A stretch of 64,000 nucleotides of DNA, from assembly GCA_028703495.1 (NCBI GenBank), contig JAQVMT010000003.1:1-64000 (forward strand), read 5' to 3'. A model generated the notes under the pieces. It saw only the letters and a list, made by a program, of their open reading frames with translations. It did not search any database and had not been told where the DNA came from. This DNA comes from Clostridia bacterium. Lineage in GTDB: Bacteria > Bacillota > Clostridia > Christensenellales > CAG-314. Both the position numbers and the translations under genes were made by a program. Below are positions 17,404 to 26,090 of the stretch, piece by piece (within the stretch, counting starts at the first letter, position 1; each line of letters begins with the position of its first letter).

Positions 17404-18168
17404 ATGTACACACCTTCGTTTAGAGTATCGAATACGAATATACCTATCGTCAGCAAAGATGAGTTGGATGTTTTCGGCGAACGTTTTGTTATGGATTTTC
17501 AGCCAGAAGCAATTACGCATCCCCAGCCGATTAATATAGAGGAATTTGTCGAGTATTATTTGAAAATGACGATGGATTACCAGTATTTGTCGCACAACGG
17601 AATCTACTTAGGCATGACGGTGTTTAACGACACAAATAAAGTGGCGGTGTATTCACCTGAAACAAAAAGGGCTGAATACATAAGTGCAAAAGCAAGGACG
17701 GTCATCATAGATAACAGCCTTTTAGAGGAAAATAAAGAACATAGATATCGTTTTACTCTTGGACACGAAGGGTCGCATGAGATATTACATTCTGTTGTTT
17801 TTGGTTATAATCCTGACCAAGTTTCTTTTTTTACGGAACAGCCATATCCCATGATTCAGTGTAGGGTGGATTTAGGGCATTACTCAAATAAGCCTGTTAA
17901 CCAGTGGACAGACCATGAGCGTATGGAGTGGCAAGCGAATTTTTTGTCGTCTGCTATCCTTATGCCGAAAAGTGGAATAATGGCGATTGGAAATAGTTTT
18001 GCAAAGAAACGAGACATAACTACAAAGATGAAAATGGTGGGAACGGTAGTAAATACATACAATGTATCGCCGGATGCCGCCAGAAACAGGCTAAAGAGAT
18101 TCGGATATTTGGCAGCCGATGACGATTCTGATTATAGTCTAAGTACAGCTATTTTACGCACGGTATAA
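17404..18168 (+). CDS. ImmA/IrrE-family metallopeptidase
   Basis: A 254-aa zinc peptidase, longer than the 14842 homologue. LGHEGSHE near residue 120 gives the HExxH motif. The region around it is unlike the other ImmA in the window, so the two pairs are not a recent duplication. It begins 8 bp after the XRE gene and probably inactivates that regulator. A terminator follows. Confidence 0.85.
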   Translation: MYTPSFRVSNTNIPIVSKDELDVFGERFVMDFQPEAITHPQPINIEEFVEYYLKMTMDYQYLSHNGIYLGMTVFNDTNKVAVYSPETKRAEYISAKARTVIIDNSLLEENKEHRYRFTLGHEGSHEILHSVVFGYNPDQVSFFTEQPYPMIQCRVDLGHYSNKPVNQWTDHERMEWQANFLSSAILMPKSGIMAIGNSFAKKRDITTKMKMVGTVVNTYNVSPDAARNRLKRFGYLAADDDSDYSLSTAILRTV

Positions 18169-18174
18169 AAATTA

Positions 18175-18204
18175 TCAGCGGGATTCCGCCCGTTGATTTT
18201 TTTT
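18175..18204 (+). terminator. Terminator after the XRE/ImmA pair
   Basis: TCAGCGGG pairs with CCCGTTGA (one G-T pair) around ATTCCG, followed by eight T residues. Confidence 0.8.
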
Positions 18205-18267
18205 AAGGTTGGTGTTAACAAAGTTGCTAACAGGTTAACAAGAAAAATTTATGATAGGAGGTGCTTC

Positions 18268-18444
18268 ATGATGCAGTGTGAATATACGGGTAAGCAATGC
18301 GACGCGGAACATTGCGAATTTGATTATAAAGACTGGCAACTGTTGAAAATAATCAAAAAGGCAGTTGAGAAGGGGCATAATGCAGAAGTAAAGAAACAAA
18401 ACGGGCAATATGTAGTCTATGAAGTAAAAAAACAGAAGATGTAA
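18268..18444 (+). CDS. Small cysteine-containing protein
   Basis: A 58-aa ORF starting at ATG 18268, eight bases after a strong AGGAGGTG. The track start at 18193 lies inside the preceding terminator and is unlikely. Three cysteines and a histidine (CEYTGKQCDAEHC) near the start could bind a metal. The C-terminal half is basic. No family recognised; probably an early prophage gene. Confidence 0.65.
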   Translation: MMQCEYTGKQCDAEHCEFDYKDWQLLKIIKKAVEKGHNAEVKKQNGQYVVYEVKKQKM

Positions 18445-18478
18445 CAGCCATCGATAAATTGGTATCGGTGAAGGACCA

Positions 18479-18529
18479 AGCGGGGTCGGTAATCTTGCGA
18501 AGAGCATGGATTACTGACCTCGCTTTTTT
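18479..18529 (+). terminator. Strong terminator after the small ORF
   Basis: AGCGGGGTCGGTAATC (18479-18494) pairs with GATTACTGACCTCGCT (18509-18524), followed by six T residues. Confidence 0.85.
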
Positions 18530-18567
18530 AGTAAAGAAATAAAAAATAATATATCTCGCCCTGATAT

Positions 18568-18716
18568 GCATTAAAGGGCAAACGGATATGACATACCACC
18601 AGAGCATTTCGCTTCGGGAAAGTATGTGTGTACCCTTCCTTTAATGCGACCTTTTTGGGCAGTTGTAGGCTTGGGTACTCGAAAAAGTATTCAGGTCTTT
18701 TTTCATATCCGTTTGC
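18568..18716 (+). ncRNA. Interleaved RNA fold with a terminator, upstream of the sigma-like gene
   Basis: Helix A is GCATTAAAGG (18568-18577) with CCTTTAATGC (18638-18647). Helix B is a perfect 14-bp pairing, GCAAACGGATATGA (18578-18591) with TCATATCCGTTTGC (18703-18716). Because B starts inside A and ends outside it, the two make a pseudoknot or compete. Helix C (ACATAC/GTATGT) lies inside A. GACCT...AGGTC followed by six T (18648-18703) forms a terminator starting directly after A and ending at B. This looks like a conditional attenuator. Family unknown to me. Confidence 0.5.
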
Positions 18717-18751
18717 TTTTAGTGCTTCTTCGGCGGGGAAGGAGCAAAAAA

Positions 18752-19144
18752 ATGAAAATCACTTATGAATTTGCAGACGGAACAATCAGCACGGTTGAGG
18801 TCGATGAGGAACTCGGAGCATATATTACGGCTTCGAGGCGCGAAGAGAAAAACTGCGACAGGAAGAACAGATACCACTGTTATTCACTCGACCATATCGA
18901 TTACGAGGGGTTGGAGTATGCGGAAAAGCAAAGTACGGAGGACAAGCTCGAAGACAAAACATCGGAGGAGCGGGTGCAGGCTTTCTTGGCGACTTTATCT
19001 GACGCGCAAAGGCGCAGAGCCGAAATGCTTCTGGACGGTATGTCCGCACGTGAAATTGCTTTGAGCGAAGGCGTCGGACATACGGCTATAAACGACTCCA
19101 TAAAACTCATCAGAAAAAAATTTAAAACTTTTTTCGGAAAATGA
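18752..19144 (+). CDS. Sigma-70 region-4-like regulator
   Basis: A 130-aa protein whose C-terminal 70 residues form a helix-turn-helix like sigma region 4 (MSAREIALSEGVGHTAINDS), preceded by an acidic and charged N-terminal part. The ATG at 18752 has GAAGGAG at proper spacing; the longer track frame from 18626 runs through the RNA fold and lacks a site. Its stop codon overlaps a TGACTGTCCAAAA promoter-like element that occurs again at 62153. It is a candidate for the factor that uses that element. Confidence 0.75.
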   Translation: MKITYEFADGTISTVEVDEELGAYITASRREEKNCDRKNRYHCYSLDHIDYEGLEYAEKQSTEDKLEDKTSEERVQAFLATLSDAQRRRAEMLLDGMSAREIALSEGVGHTAINDSIKLIRKKFKTFFGK

Positions 19145-19181
19145 CTGTCCAAAAGGCTGTTCTTTTCTCCGTATATTGAAG
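19142..19181 (+). promoter_or_regulatory. TGACTGTCCAAAA-N11-TCTCCGTATA element, copy 1
   Basis: Thirteen identical bases, an 11-bp variable spacer and sixteen bases with one difference are shared with 62153-62192. The blocks sit where -35 and -10 boxes would lie (TGTCCA-18-CGTATA). It precedes the replication module. Confidence 0.6.
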
Positions 19182-19220
19182 AGCAGCAAACGAGGACGCT
19201 CTTTGAAGGAGGAACAGAAG

Positions 19221-19427
19221 ATGAAACACAATCTAAAAATCAGTGTTTCCAAGAAGCCGCAAACGGACGGACTTGTTTCCTGTAAAGCCGTGATGGTCAA
19301 AGAGCGAATGTTAAAAAGGCTTTTCGGAACAAGCGAACGGGTAATGGTCATAGTGCCGGGAGATATGACCGGGGACATTACCATTTGCGAGGTTGAAAGC
19401 AAAGGAGGTGATACAAGTGCCACCTAA
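19221..19427 (+). CDS. Hypothetical 68-aa protein
   Basis: The ATG at 19221 follows GAAGGAGGAAC; the longer track start is unsupported. The protein is basic in its first half and beta-rich, with no membrane segment. It overlaps the DUF2800 gene by 11 bases and opens the replication module. No family recognised. Confidence 0.65.
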   Translation: MKHNLKISVSKKPQTDGLVSCKAVMVKERMLKRLFGTSERVMVIVPGDMTGDITICEVESKGGDTSAT

Positions 19428-20556
19428 CAGTCACGCAGTGCTTTCGGCGTCAAGCTCGCATCGTTGGCTCAATTGCAATCCGTCAGCAAGATTGGAGTTG
19501 GAGTTCGAGGACAGAGGTACATCGGCGGCATCGGAAGGAACGGCCGCACACGCTTTGTGCGAACACAAACTCAAACGCAGACTTAAACTCCGCTCCGACA
19601 GACCGACGTCAAGTTGGGACAGCGACGAGATGGAAGGGTACACGGACGATTATGCCGATTTCGTAATGGAACAGGTAATCAAGGAACGCAGAAGAGACGC
19701 AGACACACAAGTTCTTATTGAACAGAGACTCGACTTTTCCTGTTTTGTTCCCGACGGTTTCGGAACGGGAGACTGCATCATCGTAAGCAAAGGCAGACTG
19801 CACATCATTGACTTTAAATACGGACAAGGCGTGCTTGTCGAAGCGGAAGACAATCCGCAAATGAAGCTGTACGCACTGGGTGCTATCAGGCAGTTCGGAG
19901 AGCAGTACGAAATCAAAAAAGTCAAGATGACGATTTTTCAGCCACGACGGGAGAATGTCAGCACATGGGAAACCACGGCGGCAAAGCTCAAACGCTGGGC
20001 GGAAAAAGACCTCAAACCGAAAGCGGAGAAAGCATACAAGGGCGAAGGACATTACTGTCCGGGCGAATGGTGTCTATTTTGCAAGGCGGCGGTCAAGTGT
20101 AGGGCAAGAGCCGAAGAAAAGCTGCGAATCGCACAAGGCGAATTTAAACTTCCTCCGCTCCTTACCGACGGTGAAATCGAGAGCGTTCTTGCAAAGCTCG
20201 CCGACATCAAAAAGTGGGCGGAAGAAATACAGGAATACGCACTCGCACAGGCTCTCGGCGGAAAAGAGTGGGCAGGCTTCAAACTTGTCGAAGGCAGATC
20301 TGTCAGAAAGTATGCCGATGAAGAAGAGGTGGCAAAGGCAGCGAAATCTGCAGGGTACAAGGACATTTACAAACAGTCCCTTATAACGATTACCGAAATG
20401 GAAAAGTTGATGGGAAAAACAGACTTCAACAAAGTCCTGGGCGGGTTAATAGTAAAACCGCAAGGCAAACCGACGCTCGTTCCCGATACGGACAAGCGTC
20501 CTGCAATCAGCGTATCGGCAAAAAACGAATTTAACGAAATAAAAGGAGAATTTTAA
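19417..20556 (+). CDS. DUF2800 protein, predicted RecB-like nuclease
   Basis: A 379-aa phage replication-recombination protein. The N-terminal half has the PD-(D/E)XK pattern of RecB/Cas4-like nucleases: an acidic GDCIIV, then IIDFKYGQG near residue 135 and QMKLYALGA. A cysteine-rich CPGEWCLFCKAAVKC near residue 212 resembles the metal-binding region of such nucleases. GTG 19417 is preferred because AAAGGAGGTG lies seven bases upstream. Next to a DUF2815 protein, it likely forms a processing pair for DNA ends. Confidence 0.82.
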   Translation: MPPNSHAVLSASSSHRWLNCNPSARLELEFEDRGTSAASEGTAAHALCEHKLKRRLKLRSDRPTSSWDSDEMEGYTDDYADFVMEQVIKERRRDADTQVLIEQRLDFSCFVPDGFGTGDCIIVSKGRLHIIDFKYGQGVLVEAEDNPQMKLYALGAIRQFGEQYEIKKVKMTIFQPRRENVSTWETTAAKLKRWAEKDLKPKAEKAYKGEGHYCPGEWCLFCKAAVKCRARAEEKLRIAQGEFKLPPLLTDGEIESVLAKLADIKKWAEEIQEYALAQALGGKEWAGFKLVEGRSVRKYADEEEVAKAAKSAGYKDIYKQSLITITEMEKLMGKTDFNKVLGGLIVKPQGKPTLVPDTDKRPAISVSAKNEFNEIKGEF

Positions 20557-20558
20557 CA

Positions 20559-21107
20559 ATGGCAAATTCAAAGACAAAAGTAGTAACAGGTGTAGTAAGA
20601 CTTTCTTATGCGAGCGTATGGGAACCGAAAGCGGTAAACGAGGGTGCAACTCCCAAGTACAGCGTTTCGCTTATCATTCCCAAGAGCGATACGGAAACGC
20701 TCGCAAAAATCAATGCGGCAATCGACGCAGCGATTGAAGAGGGTATCGGCAAGTTCGGCGGCAAAAAGCCTAACAAGGCGGCAATTAAACTTCCGCTCCG
20801 TGACGGAGACGTTGAAAGAGACGACGAAGCGTATTCAAATTCTTACTTTGTAAATGCGAACAGCGTAACTGCGCCGCAAGTGGTGGATATCAGAGTCCAG
20901 CCTATATTGGACAGAAGCGAGGTTTACAGCGGAGTATACGCAAGGGTGTCAATCAGTTTCTATGCGTTCAACAGCAACGGGAATAAGGGTATCGCTTGCG
21001 GACTCGGAAATATCCAGAAGGTCAAGGACGGCGAGCCGTTGGGCGGTAAAACGGACGCAAGTAAAGACTTTGACGAGTTGTCGGACGACGAATTACTCGG
21101 CTTCTAA
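20559..21107 (+). CDS. DUF2815 family, predicted single-strand DNA-binding protein
   Basis: A 182-aa OB-fold-like protein with the DUF2815 start (VRLSYASVWEPKA) and an acidic C-terminus ending DELLGF, like the acidic tip of SSB proteins. It directly follows the DUF2800 nuclease and precedes the DNA polymerase, the standard order in this phage replication module. Confidence 0.83.
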   Translation: MANSKTKVVTGVVRLSYASVWEPKAVNEGATPKYSVSLIIPKSDTETLAKINAAIDAAIEEGIGKFGGKKPNKAAIKLPLRDGDVERDDEAYSNSYFVNANSVTAPQVVDIRVQPILDRSEVYSGVYARVSISFYAFNSNGNKGIACGLGNIQKVKDGEPLGGKTDASKDFDELSDDELLGF

Positions 21108-21164
21108 GGGCAAACGGCGGGGCGACGGGGCAACCTATCGCCCTTTAGCCGAAAGGAAGGTGTT

Positions 21165-23114
21165 ATGAAAACAATATCAATCGATATAGAAACTTTTTCC
21201 GATGCGGACTTAACAAAGGCGGGTGTTTACCGTTATGCCGAAAGTCCCGACTTTGACATACTGCTTTTCGGCTATGCCGTTGACGGCGGCGAAGTTCGGG
21301 TAATCGATATTGCATCAGGCGAGAAAATACCGTCGGAAATAATCTCGGCGCTTACGGATAAAACAGTCAAAAAGTATGCGTTCAACGCTCAATTTGAAAG
21401 GGTGTGCCTATCTCGCTTTTTAGGGTATCCGACAGGCGAGTATCTAAAACCCGAATCGTGGTACTGCACTATGGTTTGGGCGGCGACGCTCGGACTTCCT
21501 TTGTCGCTTGAAAAAGTAGGTGAAGTGTTGGGTTTGGAAAAACAGAAGCTCACGGTAGGTAAAGAACTAATCCGATTCTTTTGTAAGCCTTGCGAGCTGA
21601 ACCTCGTTAATGGCGGAAGGACAAGAAACTATCCTTCGTATAACCGAGAGCGTTGGGAGCAGTTCAAAGCATACAACAAACGCGACGTCGAAACGGAAAT
21701 GGAAATACAGAAACGGTTGTCCGCTTTTCCTGTGTTGGAGAGCGAGTGGGACAACTACCACATAGACCAACGCATAAACGATTTAGGCATTGCGCTCGAT
21801 ACGGACTTTGTAGAACACGCAATAAAGTGCGATGAAGTTAATACGGGCATCAGTCAGGAAAAAGCAAAAACGCTGACGGGCATAGACAATCCGAACTCTC
21901 CCGCACAGTTAAAAGCGTGGCTTGTGGAGCAAGGACAATCGGTTGATTCGCTTTCAAAGGCAGAGGTCAACAGATTGTTGCAAGACGCAACGGGAAACAT
22001 TGAAGAAATACTGAAGTTGCGTCAGGAGCTTGCCAAGTCAAGCGTCAAGAAATATATCGCAATGAAAAATGTAGTGGGAGCAGACGGAAGAGCCAGGGGG
22101 CTTATCCAGTTTTACGGAGCGAATCGAACGGGGCGGTATTCAGGCAGATTAATACAGGTTCAGAATCTCCCGCAAAACCATCTCAAAGACTTAGGCGGTG
22201 CGAGGAGTTGCGTCAAGAGCGACGACTACAACGGCATTGAAAGCAAACACGGCAACATTGCGACGGTTCTCTCCGAGCTTATCCGTACTGCGTTTGTCCC
22301 GAAAGCCGGACACCGATTTATCGTGTCGGACTTCTCGGCAATCGAGGCGAGGGTTATCGCTTGGTACGCAAAGGAGCAATGGAGACTTGACGTGTTTGAA
22401 AAAGGCGGCGACATCTACTGTGCTTCGGCAAGTCAAATGTTTAAGGTTCCCGTAGAAAAGAACGGAGTAAACGGACATCTAAGGCAAAAGGGAAAGATAG
22501 CGGAATTGGCACTTGGCTACGGCGGCTCTGTCGGAGCATTAAAAGCAATGGGCGCTATTGCACTCGGACTGAAAGAAGATGAACTGAAACCGCTTGTTAC
22601 GGCATGGCGCAATTCAAACCCGTTTATAACCAAGTTTTGGTGGGCGGTTGATGGTGCGGTCAAATATGTTGTGTCAAGCAGAAAACCGTACTCGGCATAC
22701 GGACTGACCTTTTCATACGAGAAAGGGATTCTGTTTATTGAGCTGCCGTCAGGCAGACGTCTTGCCTACGTAAAACCGAGAATGGGAGTAAACAATTTCG
22801 GCAGCGACTGCGTGACGTATGAAGGACTCGGCGGCGCAAAAAAGTGGGAACGCATCGAGAGCTACGGACCGAAGTTTGTGGAGAATATCGTTCAGGCAAC
22901 TGCAAGGGATATCTTGGCGGAAGCAATGCGAAGATTAAGCGCGGCGGGATACCGAATAACGATGCATGTTCACGATGAAGTGGTGCTTGAAGTGCCGATT
23001 GGCTTTTCGAGTGTAGAAGAAGTTAGCGAGATTATGGGTGTTACACCGCTTTGGGCGGAAGGACTGAAACTTCGTGCGGACGGTTATGAGTGCGATTTTT
23101 ATAAAAAGGAGTGA
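21165..23114 (+). CDS. Phage family A DNA polymerase
   Basis: A 649-aa polymerase I-type enzyme. Residues 1-190 form a 3'-5' exonuclease-like domain beginning ISIDIETFS. The polymerase domain has motif A DFSAIEARV near residue 387 and motif C MHVHDEVVLEV near 603, both with the catalytic aspartates. There is no 5' nuclease domain, as usual for phage versions. It overlaps the next gene by four bases. Confidence 0.92.
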   Translation: MKTISIDIETFSDADLTKAGVYRYAESPDFDILLFGYAVDGGEVRVIDIASGEKIPSEIISALTDKTVKKYAFNAQFERVCLSRFLGYPTGEYLKPESWYCTMVWAATLGLPLSLEKVGEVLGLEKQKLTVGKELIRFFCKPCELNLVNGGRTRNYPSYNRERWEQFKAYNKRDVETEMEIQKRLSAFPVLESEWDNYHIDQRINDLGIALDTDFVEHAIKCDEVNTGISQEKAKTLTGIDNPNSPAQLKAWLVEQGQSVDSLSKAEVNRLLQDATGNIEEILKLRQELAKSSVKKYIAMKNVVGADGRARGLIQFYGANRTGRYSGRLIQVQNLPQNHLKDLGGARSCVKSDDYNGIESKHGNIATVLSELIRTAFVPKAGHRFIVSDFSAIEARVIAWYAKEQWRLDVFEKGGDIYCASASQMFKVPVEKNGVNGHLRQKGKIAELALGYGGSVGALKAMGAIALGLKEDELKPLVTAWRNSNPFITKFWWAVDGAVKYVVSSRKPYSAYGLTFSYEKGILFIELPSGRRLAYVKPRMGVNNFGSDCVTYEGLGGAKKWERIESYGPKFVENIVQATARDILAEAMRRLSAAGYRITMHVHDEVVLEVPIGFSSVEEVSEIMGVTPLWAEGLKLRADGYECDFYKKE

Positions 23115-23560
23115 GAGAGATGCGAAAACCTAATTATTTTAACAAAGAAGGCTATCCCGATCCCACGCACTATTATGCCGAACTGCACATGATGCAAGAA
23201 GAGCAGAAGCGAAAAGACGAACTGTATTCTTTCAGACCTATCGTCTATATCTGCTCGCCGTATGCGGGAGATATAAAAGAAAACGTAAGGAATGCCAGAC
23301 GCTATTCGAGGTTTGCGGTAAAGAAAGGATATTTGCCCATAGCTCCGCACTTACTGTTTCCGCAATTCTTAAACGATGCCGACGCACACGAGCGTGAGGT
23401 TGGGATTTATATGGGACTCGTTATGCTGACGAAGTGCGTTGAATTATGGGTATTCGGCGAGAAGATATCGGAAGGAATGAAACGAGAGATACAGAAAGCA
23501 AAATGGCGGAATATTAAAATCCGTTATTTTACAAGCGATTTACAGGAGGAAATAAAATGA
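23111..23560 (+). CDS. DUF4406 protein, nucleoside 2-deoxyribosyltransferase-like
   Basis: A 149-aa protein. After a charged N-terminal 45 residues, the domain YICSPYAGDIKENVRNARRY matches the DUF4406/deoxyribosyltransferase fold, with a later PHLLFPQFL segment. Members are thought to act on nucleotides. Both ends overlap neighbouring replication genes by four bases, so it is translated in step with the polymerase and primase. Confidence 0.78.
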   Translation: MREMRKPNYFNKEGYPDPTHYYAELHMMQEEQKRKDELYSFRPIVYICSPYAGDIKENVRNARRYSRFAVKKGYLPIAPHLLFPQFLNDADAHEREVGIYMGLVMLTKCVELWVFGEKISEGMKREIQKAKWRNIKIRYFTSDLQEEIK

Positions 23561-25674
23561 TAAATCCGTTTAGGGGTTACGTAAAAACAAAAGACAAAAG
23601 TCCCTGTCAGAAGTTTGGGAACGGTGAGCCGTTGCTGTCTGTCGAAGAAGCCGACAAGCTGGCGGAATACGCAGGGATACTTAACGGGGAATTTACGGTA
23701 AAGGATGTTGACGAAAACGGCGAAGCAGAGAGGCTGTATAGGCTTGTTACCGACCTTAATCTGAACTGTCGGATATATAAGACGACCAGAGGGTTGCACT
23801 TTATGTTCAAAAGCAGTTCGTATTGCACGAAAGGAGTCGTGAAAGCCATAGATGCTCTCGGTTTCACCTTTGACGTTCGGACGGGAAAGAATATGTACGT
23901 CGTACTGAAAAGCAAAGGTGTTTTGCGGGAAATAATCCGAGATTTTGACGAGAGCAGAGCAATAACGGAGTTTCCGAAATATCTGTCACCGATACGAAAC
24001 GGTCAGAAGTTTACGGGGATGGGCGACGGTGACGGCAGAAACGCGGCATTGTTCAGACAGTCCGCAATACTGCTGAAAAGCGGGTTTACTCCAACCGAAG
24101 TCAAAGCGATTCTCGGATACATAAACAATTATGCCTTTGATTCACCGCTTCCCGATGACGAAATGAAGAAACTGACCAGGAAGGAGGCGCTTGAAAACTT
24201 TGTCGCTGTTTCATCGGCCGCCGAGGATTTTGGCAGTCCGCTAAAACCGAAAAGCCTTAACGATGTGGGCATGGCGGAGTTGTTCGTTTCAGAATACAGA
24301 AGCGAAATACGCTATAATCCTTCAACCGGGTGGCTTGTATGGAACGGAGTGCAGTGGGAAATGTCGGAGCTGAAAGCATCGCAGAAATATATGGAGTTCA
24401 TCAAGCGTGTATTTGAAGCGGCAAAAAAAGATGTGCATGATGCGTATCAGGCTTGCGGTGAGGACGCTATGGAGAACGGCGAGAAAAAGGCAAATACCAA
24501 AAACGACGATAACATAAAGGAAGCTCTTGCATATTACAAATTCATCAACAAAATGTGCGACGGCGGAAAAATTAACTCCGTTATGAACGTATCAAAGAGC
24601 TTTTTGGAAATTGAGATAAAAGAGTTAGACAGCAATCCGTTTGAACTCAATACCCCGGCAGGCATTATCGATTTGAAAACAGGCGTGGTATATCCGCACA
24701 TGTCGGAATCGTTCTGTACGAAGATGACGAAGGTTGCCCCGGATACAAACGGCGAACAGATGTGGTCGGAGTGCCTGGATTTAGTATCGCAGCAAGACGA
24801 AAACTTTAAGAATTACTTACAAATTGTAGCCGGTGCGATTGCTATCGGCAAGGTTTATCACGAGGCGCTTATCATCGCTTTCGGTGACGGCGCTAACGGA
24901 AAAAGCACGGTGTTTAACTCGATTTATGAGGTGCTTGGCGACTATGCGGGTAAGATTCCTGCGGAAGCATTGACCACAAGAGCAAAGAATATAAAAGTCG
25001 ACTTAGCGGAGCTGCTTGGCAAGAGGTTTGTTTTGGCATCGGAAACGGAAGAAGGGCAAAGGCTTTCTACCAGTATGCTTAAGCAGATAGCGAGCGTGGA
25101 CAGCATAACGGGCGAGAAGAAATACCATGACCCGTTTACTTTCGTGCCGACACACACCACGGTGCTATATACCAACCATCTGCCACGAGTGGGAAGCAAT
25201 GATAAAGGCACATGGCGACGGCTTGTTGTTGCGCCGTTTAACGCAAATATTGTTAATCCGAGAGCTGACTACGGCGAGGAGCTTATAGAAAAAGCAAGCG
25301 GAGCAATTCTGAAATGGATAGTTAACGGCGCAAAAAAGTTTATCGACGGTGATTTTAAGTTGCCAGACTGTCAAAAAGTGAACGATGCCGTTGGTAAATA
25401 CAGAGAAGAGAACGATTGGATGGGTGCTTTTCTTGATGAGTGCTGCATTGTCGGCGAACTTGAAACTTGCGGCGGTGGAGTTCTTTATAAGACCTATCGG
25501 GCATGGGCAACCGAAACAGGCGAATATGTAAGAAGGAATCGAGATTTTGCGGATGCGTTGCGTTTGGCGGGGTTTTCGGTAAAAAGGACAAAGAAAGGAA
25601 TATTCTGGGGTGGATTGTCGTTAGCTGCAAATCGTGATTACGGAACTACTCCCGAAGAGGACTTTTTGAAATGA
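23557..25674 (+). CDS. D5/P4-type primase-helicase
   Basis: A 705-aa replication protein. The first 240 residues resemble a primase/polymerase-like and zinc-poor N-terminal region. The D5_N domain follows (SLNDVGMAELFVSEY near 235). The C-terminal superfamily 3 helicase has Walker A FGDGANGKST near residue 441 and TNHLPRVGSNDKGTWRR near 538. It would unwind and prime the phage origin. A strong inverted repeat lies just downstream. Confidence 0.88.
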   Translation: MINPFRGYVKTKDKSPCQKFGNGEPLLSVEEADKLAEYAGILNGEFTVKDVDENGEAERLYRLVTDLNLNCRIYKTTRGLHFMFKSSSYCTKGVVKAIDALGFTFDVRTGKNMYVVLKSKGVLREIIRDFDESRAITEFPKYLSPIRNGQKFTGMGDGDGRNAALFRQSAILLKSGFTPTEVKAILGYINNYAFDSPLPDDEMKKLTRKEALENFVAVSSAAEDFGSPLKPKSLNDVGMAELFVSEYRSEIRYNPSTGWLVWNGVQWEMSELKASQKYMEFIKRVFEAAKKDVHDAYQACGEDAMENGEKKANTKNDDNIKEALAYYKFINKMCDGGKINSVMNVSKSFLEIEIKELDSNPFELNTPAGIIDLKTGVVYPHMSESFCTKMTKVAPDTNGEQMWSECLDLVSQQDENFKNYLQIVAGAIAIGKVYHEALIIAFGDGANGKSTVFNSIYEVLGDYAGKIPAEALTTRAKNIKVDLAELLGKRFVLASETEEGQRLSTSMLKQIASVDSITGEKKYHDPFTFVPTHTTVLYTNHLPRVGSNDKGTWRRLVVAPFNANIVNPRADYGEELIEKASGAILKWIVNGAKKFIDGDFKLPDCQKVNDAVGKYREENDWMGAFLDECCIVGELETCGGGVLYKTYRAWATETGEYVRRNRDFADALRLAGFSVKRTKKGIFWGGLSLAANRDYGTTPEEDFLK

Positions 25675-25684
25675 GTTTGGGGTT

Positions 25685-25786
25685 GGTGTAGGATGATGAA
25701 TGATAAATTAGTAAATTTACTTATGAAAATAAAGAAAAAAAGAAAATATAGAAAAGTTTATGTTTTATCCTTCATTATCCTACACC
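25685..25786. repeat. 23-bp inverted repeat, possible phage origin
   Basis: GGTGTAGGATGATGAATGATAAA (25685-25707) and its inverse (25764-25786) match at 21 of 23 positions. The 56 bp between them is very A-rich. This lies between the primase-helicase and the VRR nuclease. An easily melted centre flanked by a long inverted repeat would suit an origin or a regulator site. Confidence 0.6.
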
Positions 25787-25808
25787 ACCGAATTTAAGAG
25801 GTGGCAAA

Positions 25809-26090
25809 ATGCGAGAAAAGTTAATAGAAAGCAAACTTGTAAAGGGAATTAAAAGTCGTGGAGGACTGTGTTTGAAGTTCGTATCGCCATCTTTTAACGG
25901 GGTCCCAGACAGGCTGGTGTTAATGCCAAACGGAAGGATGGCATTCGTGGAAACAAAGGCAACGGGCAAAACGCTACGTGCTTTACAGGAAAGACGAAAA
26001 AAACAATTAGAGATACTTGGTTTTAAGGTGTACTGCCTTAACGACGAAAACAGTGTGGAGGAGGTTATAAATGAAATACAATCCGTATGA
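25809..26090 (+). CDS. VRR-NUC domain nuclease
   Basis: A 93-aa single-domain nuclease. GVPDRLVLMPNG followed by FVETKA near residues 35-55 is the VRR-NUC catalytic signature (D...ExK). It overlaps the helicase gene by 20 bp. In phages these stand-alone domains act with a SNF2-type helicase on branched DNA. Confidence 0.88.
   Translation: MREKLIESKLVKGIKSRGGLCLKFVSPSFNGVPDRLVLMPNGRMAFVETKATGKTLRALQERRKKQLEILGFKVYCLNDENSVEEVINEIQSV

Noticed and set aside
18626-18751. N-terminal extension of the sigma-like ORF
   Set aside because: It covers the RNA fold; ATG 18752 has the ribosome site.
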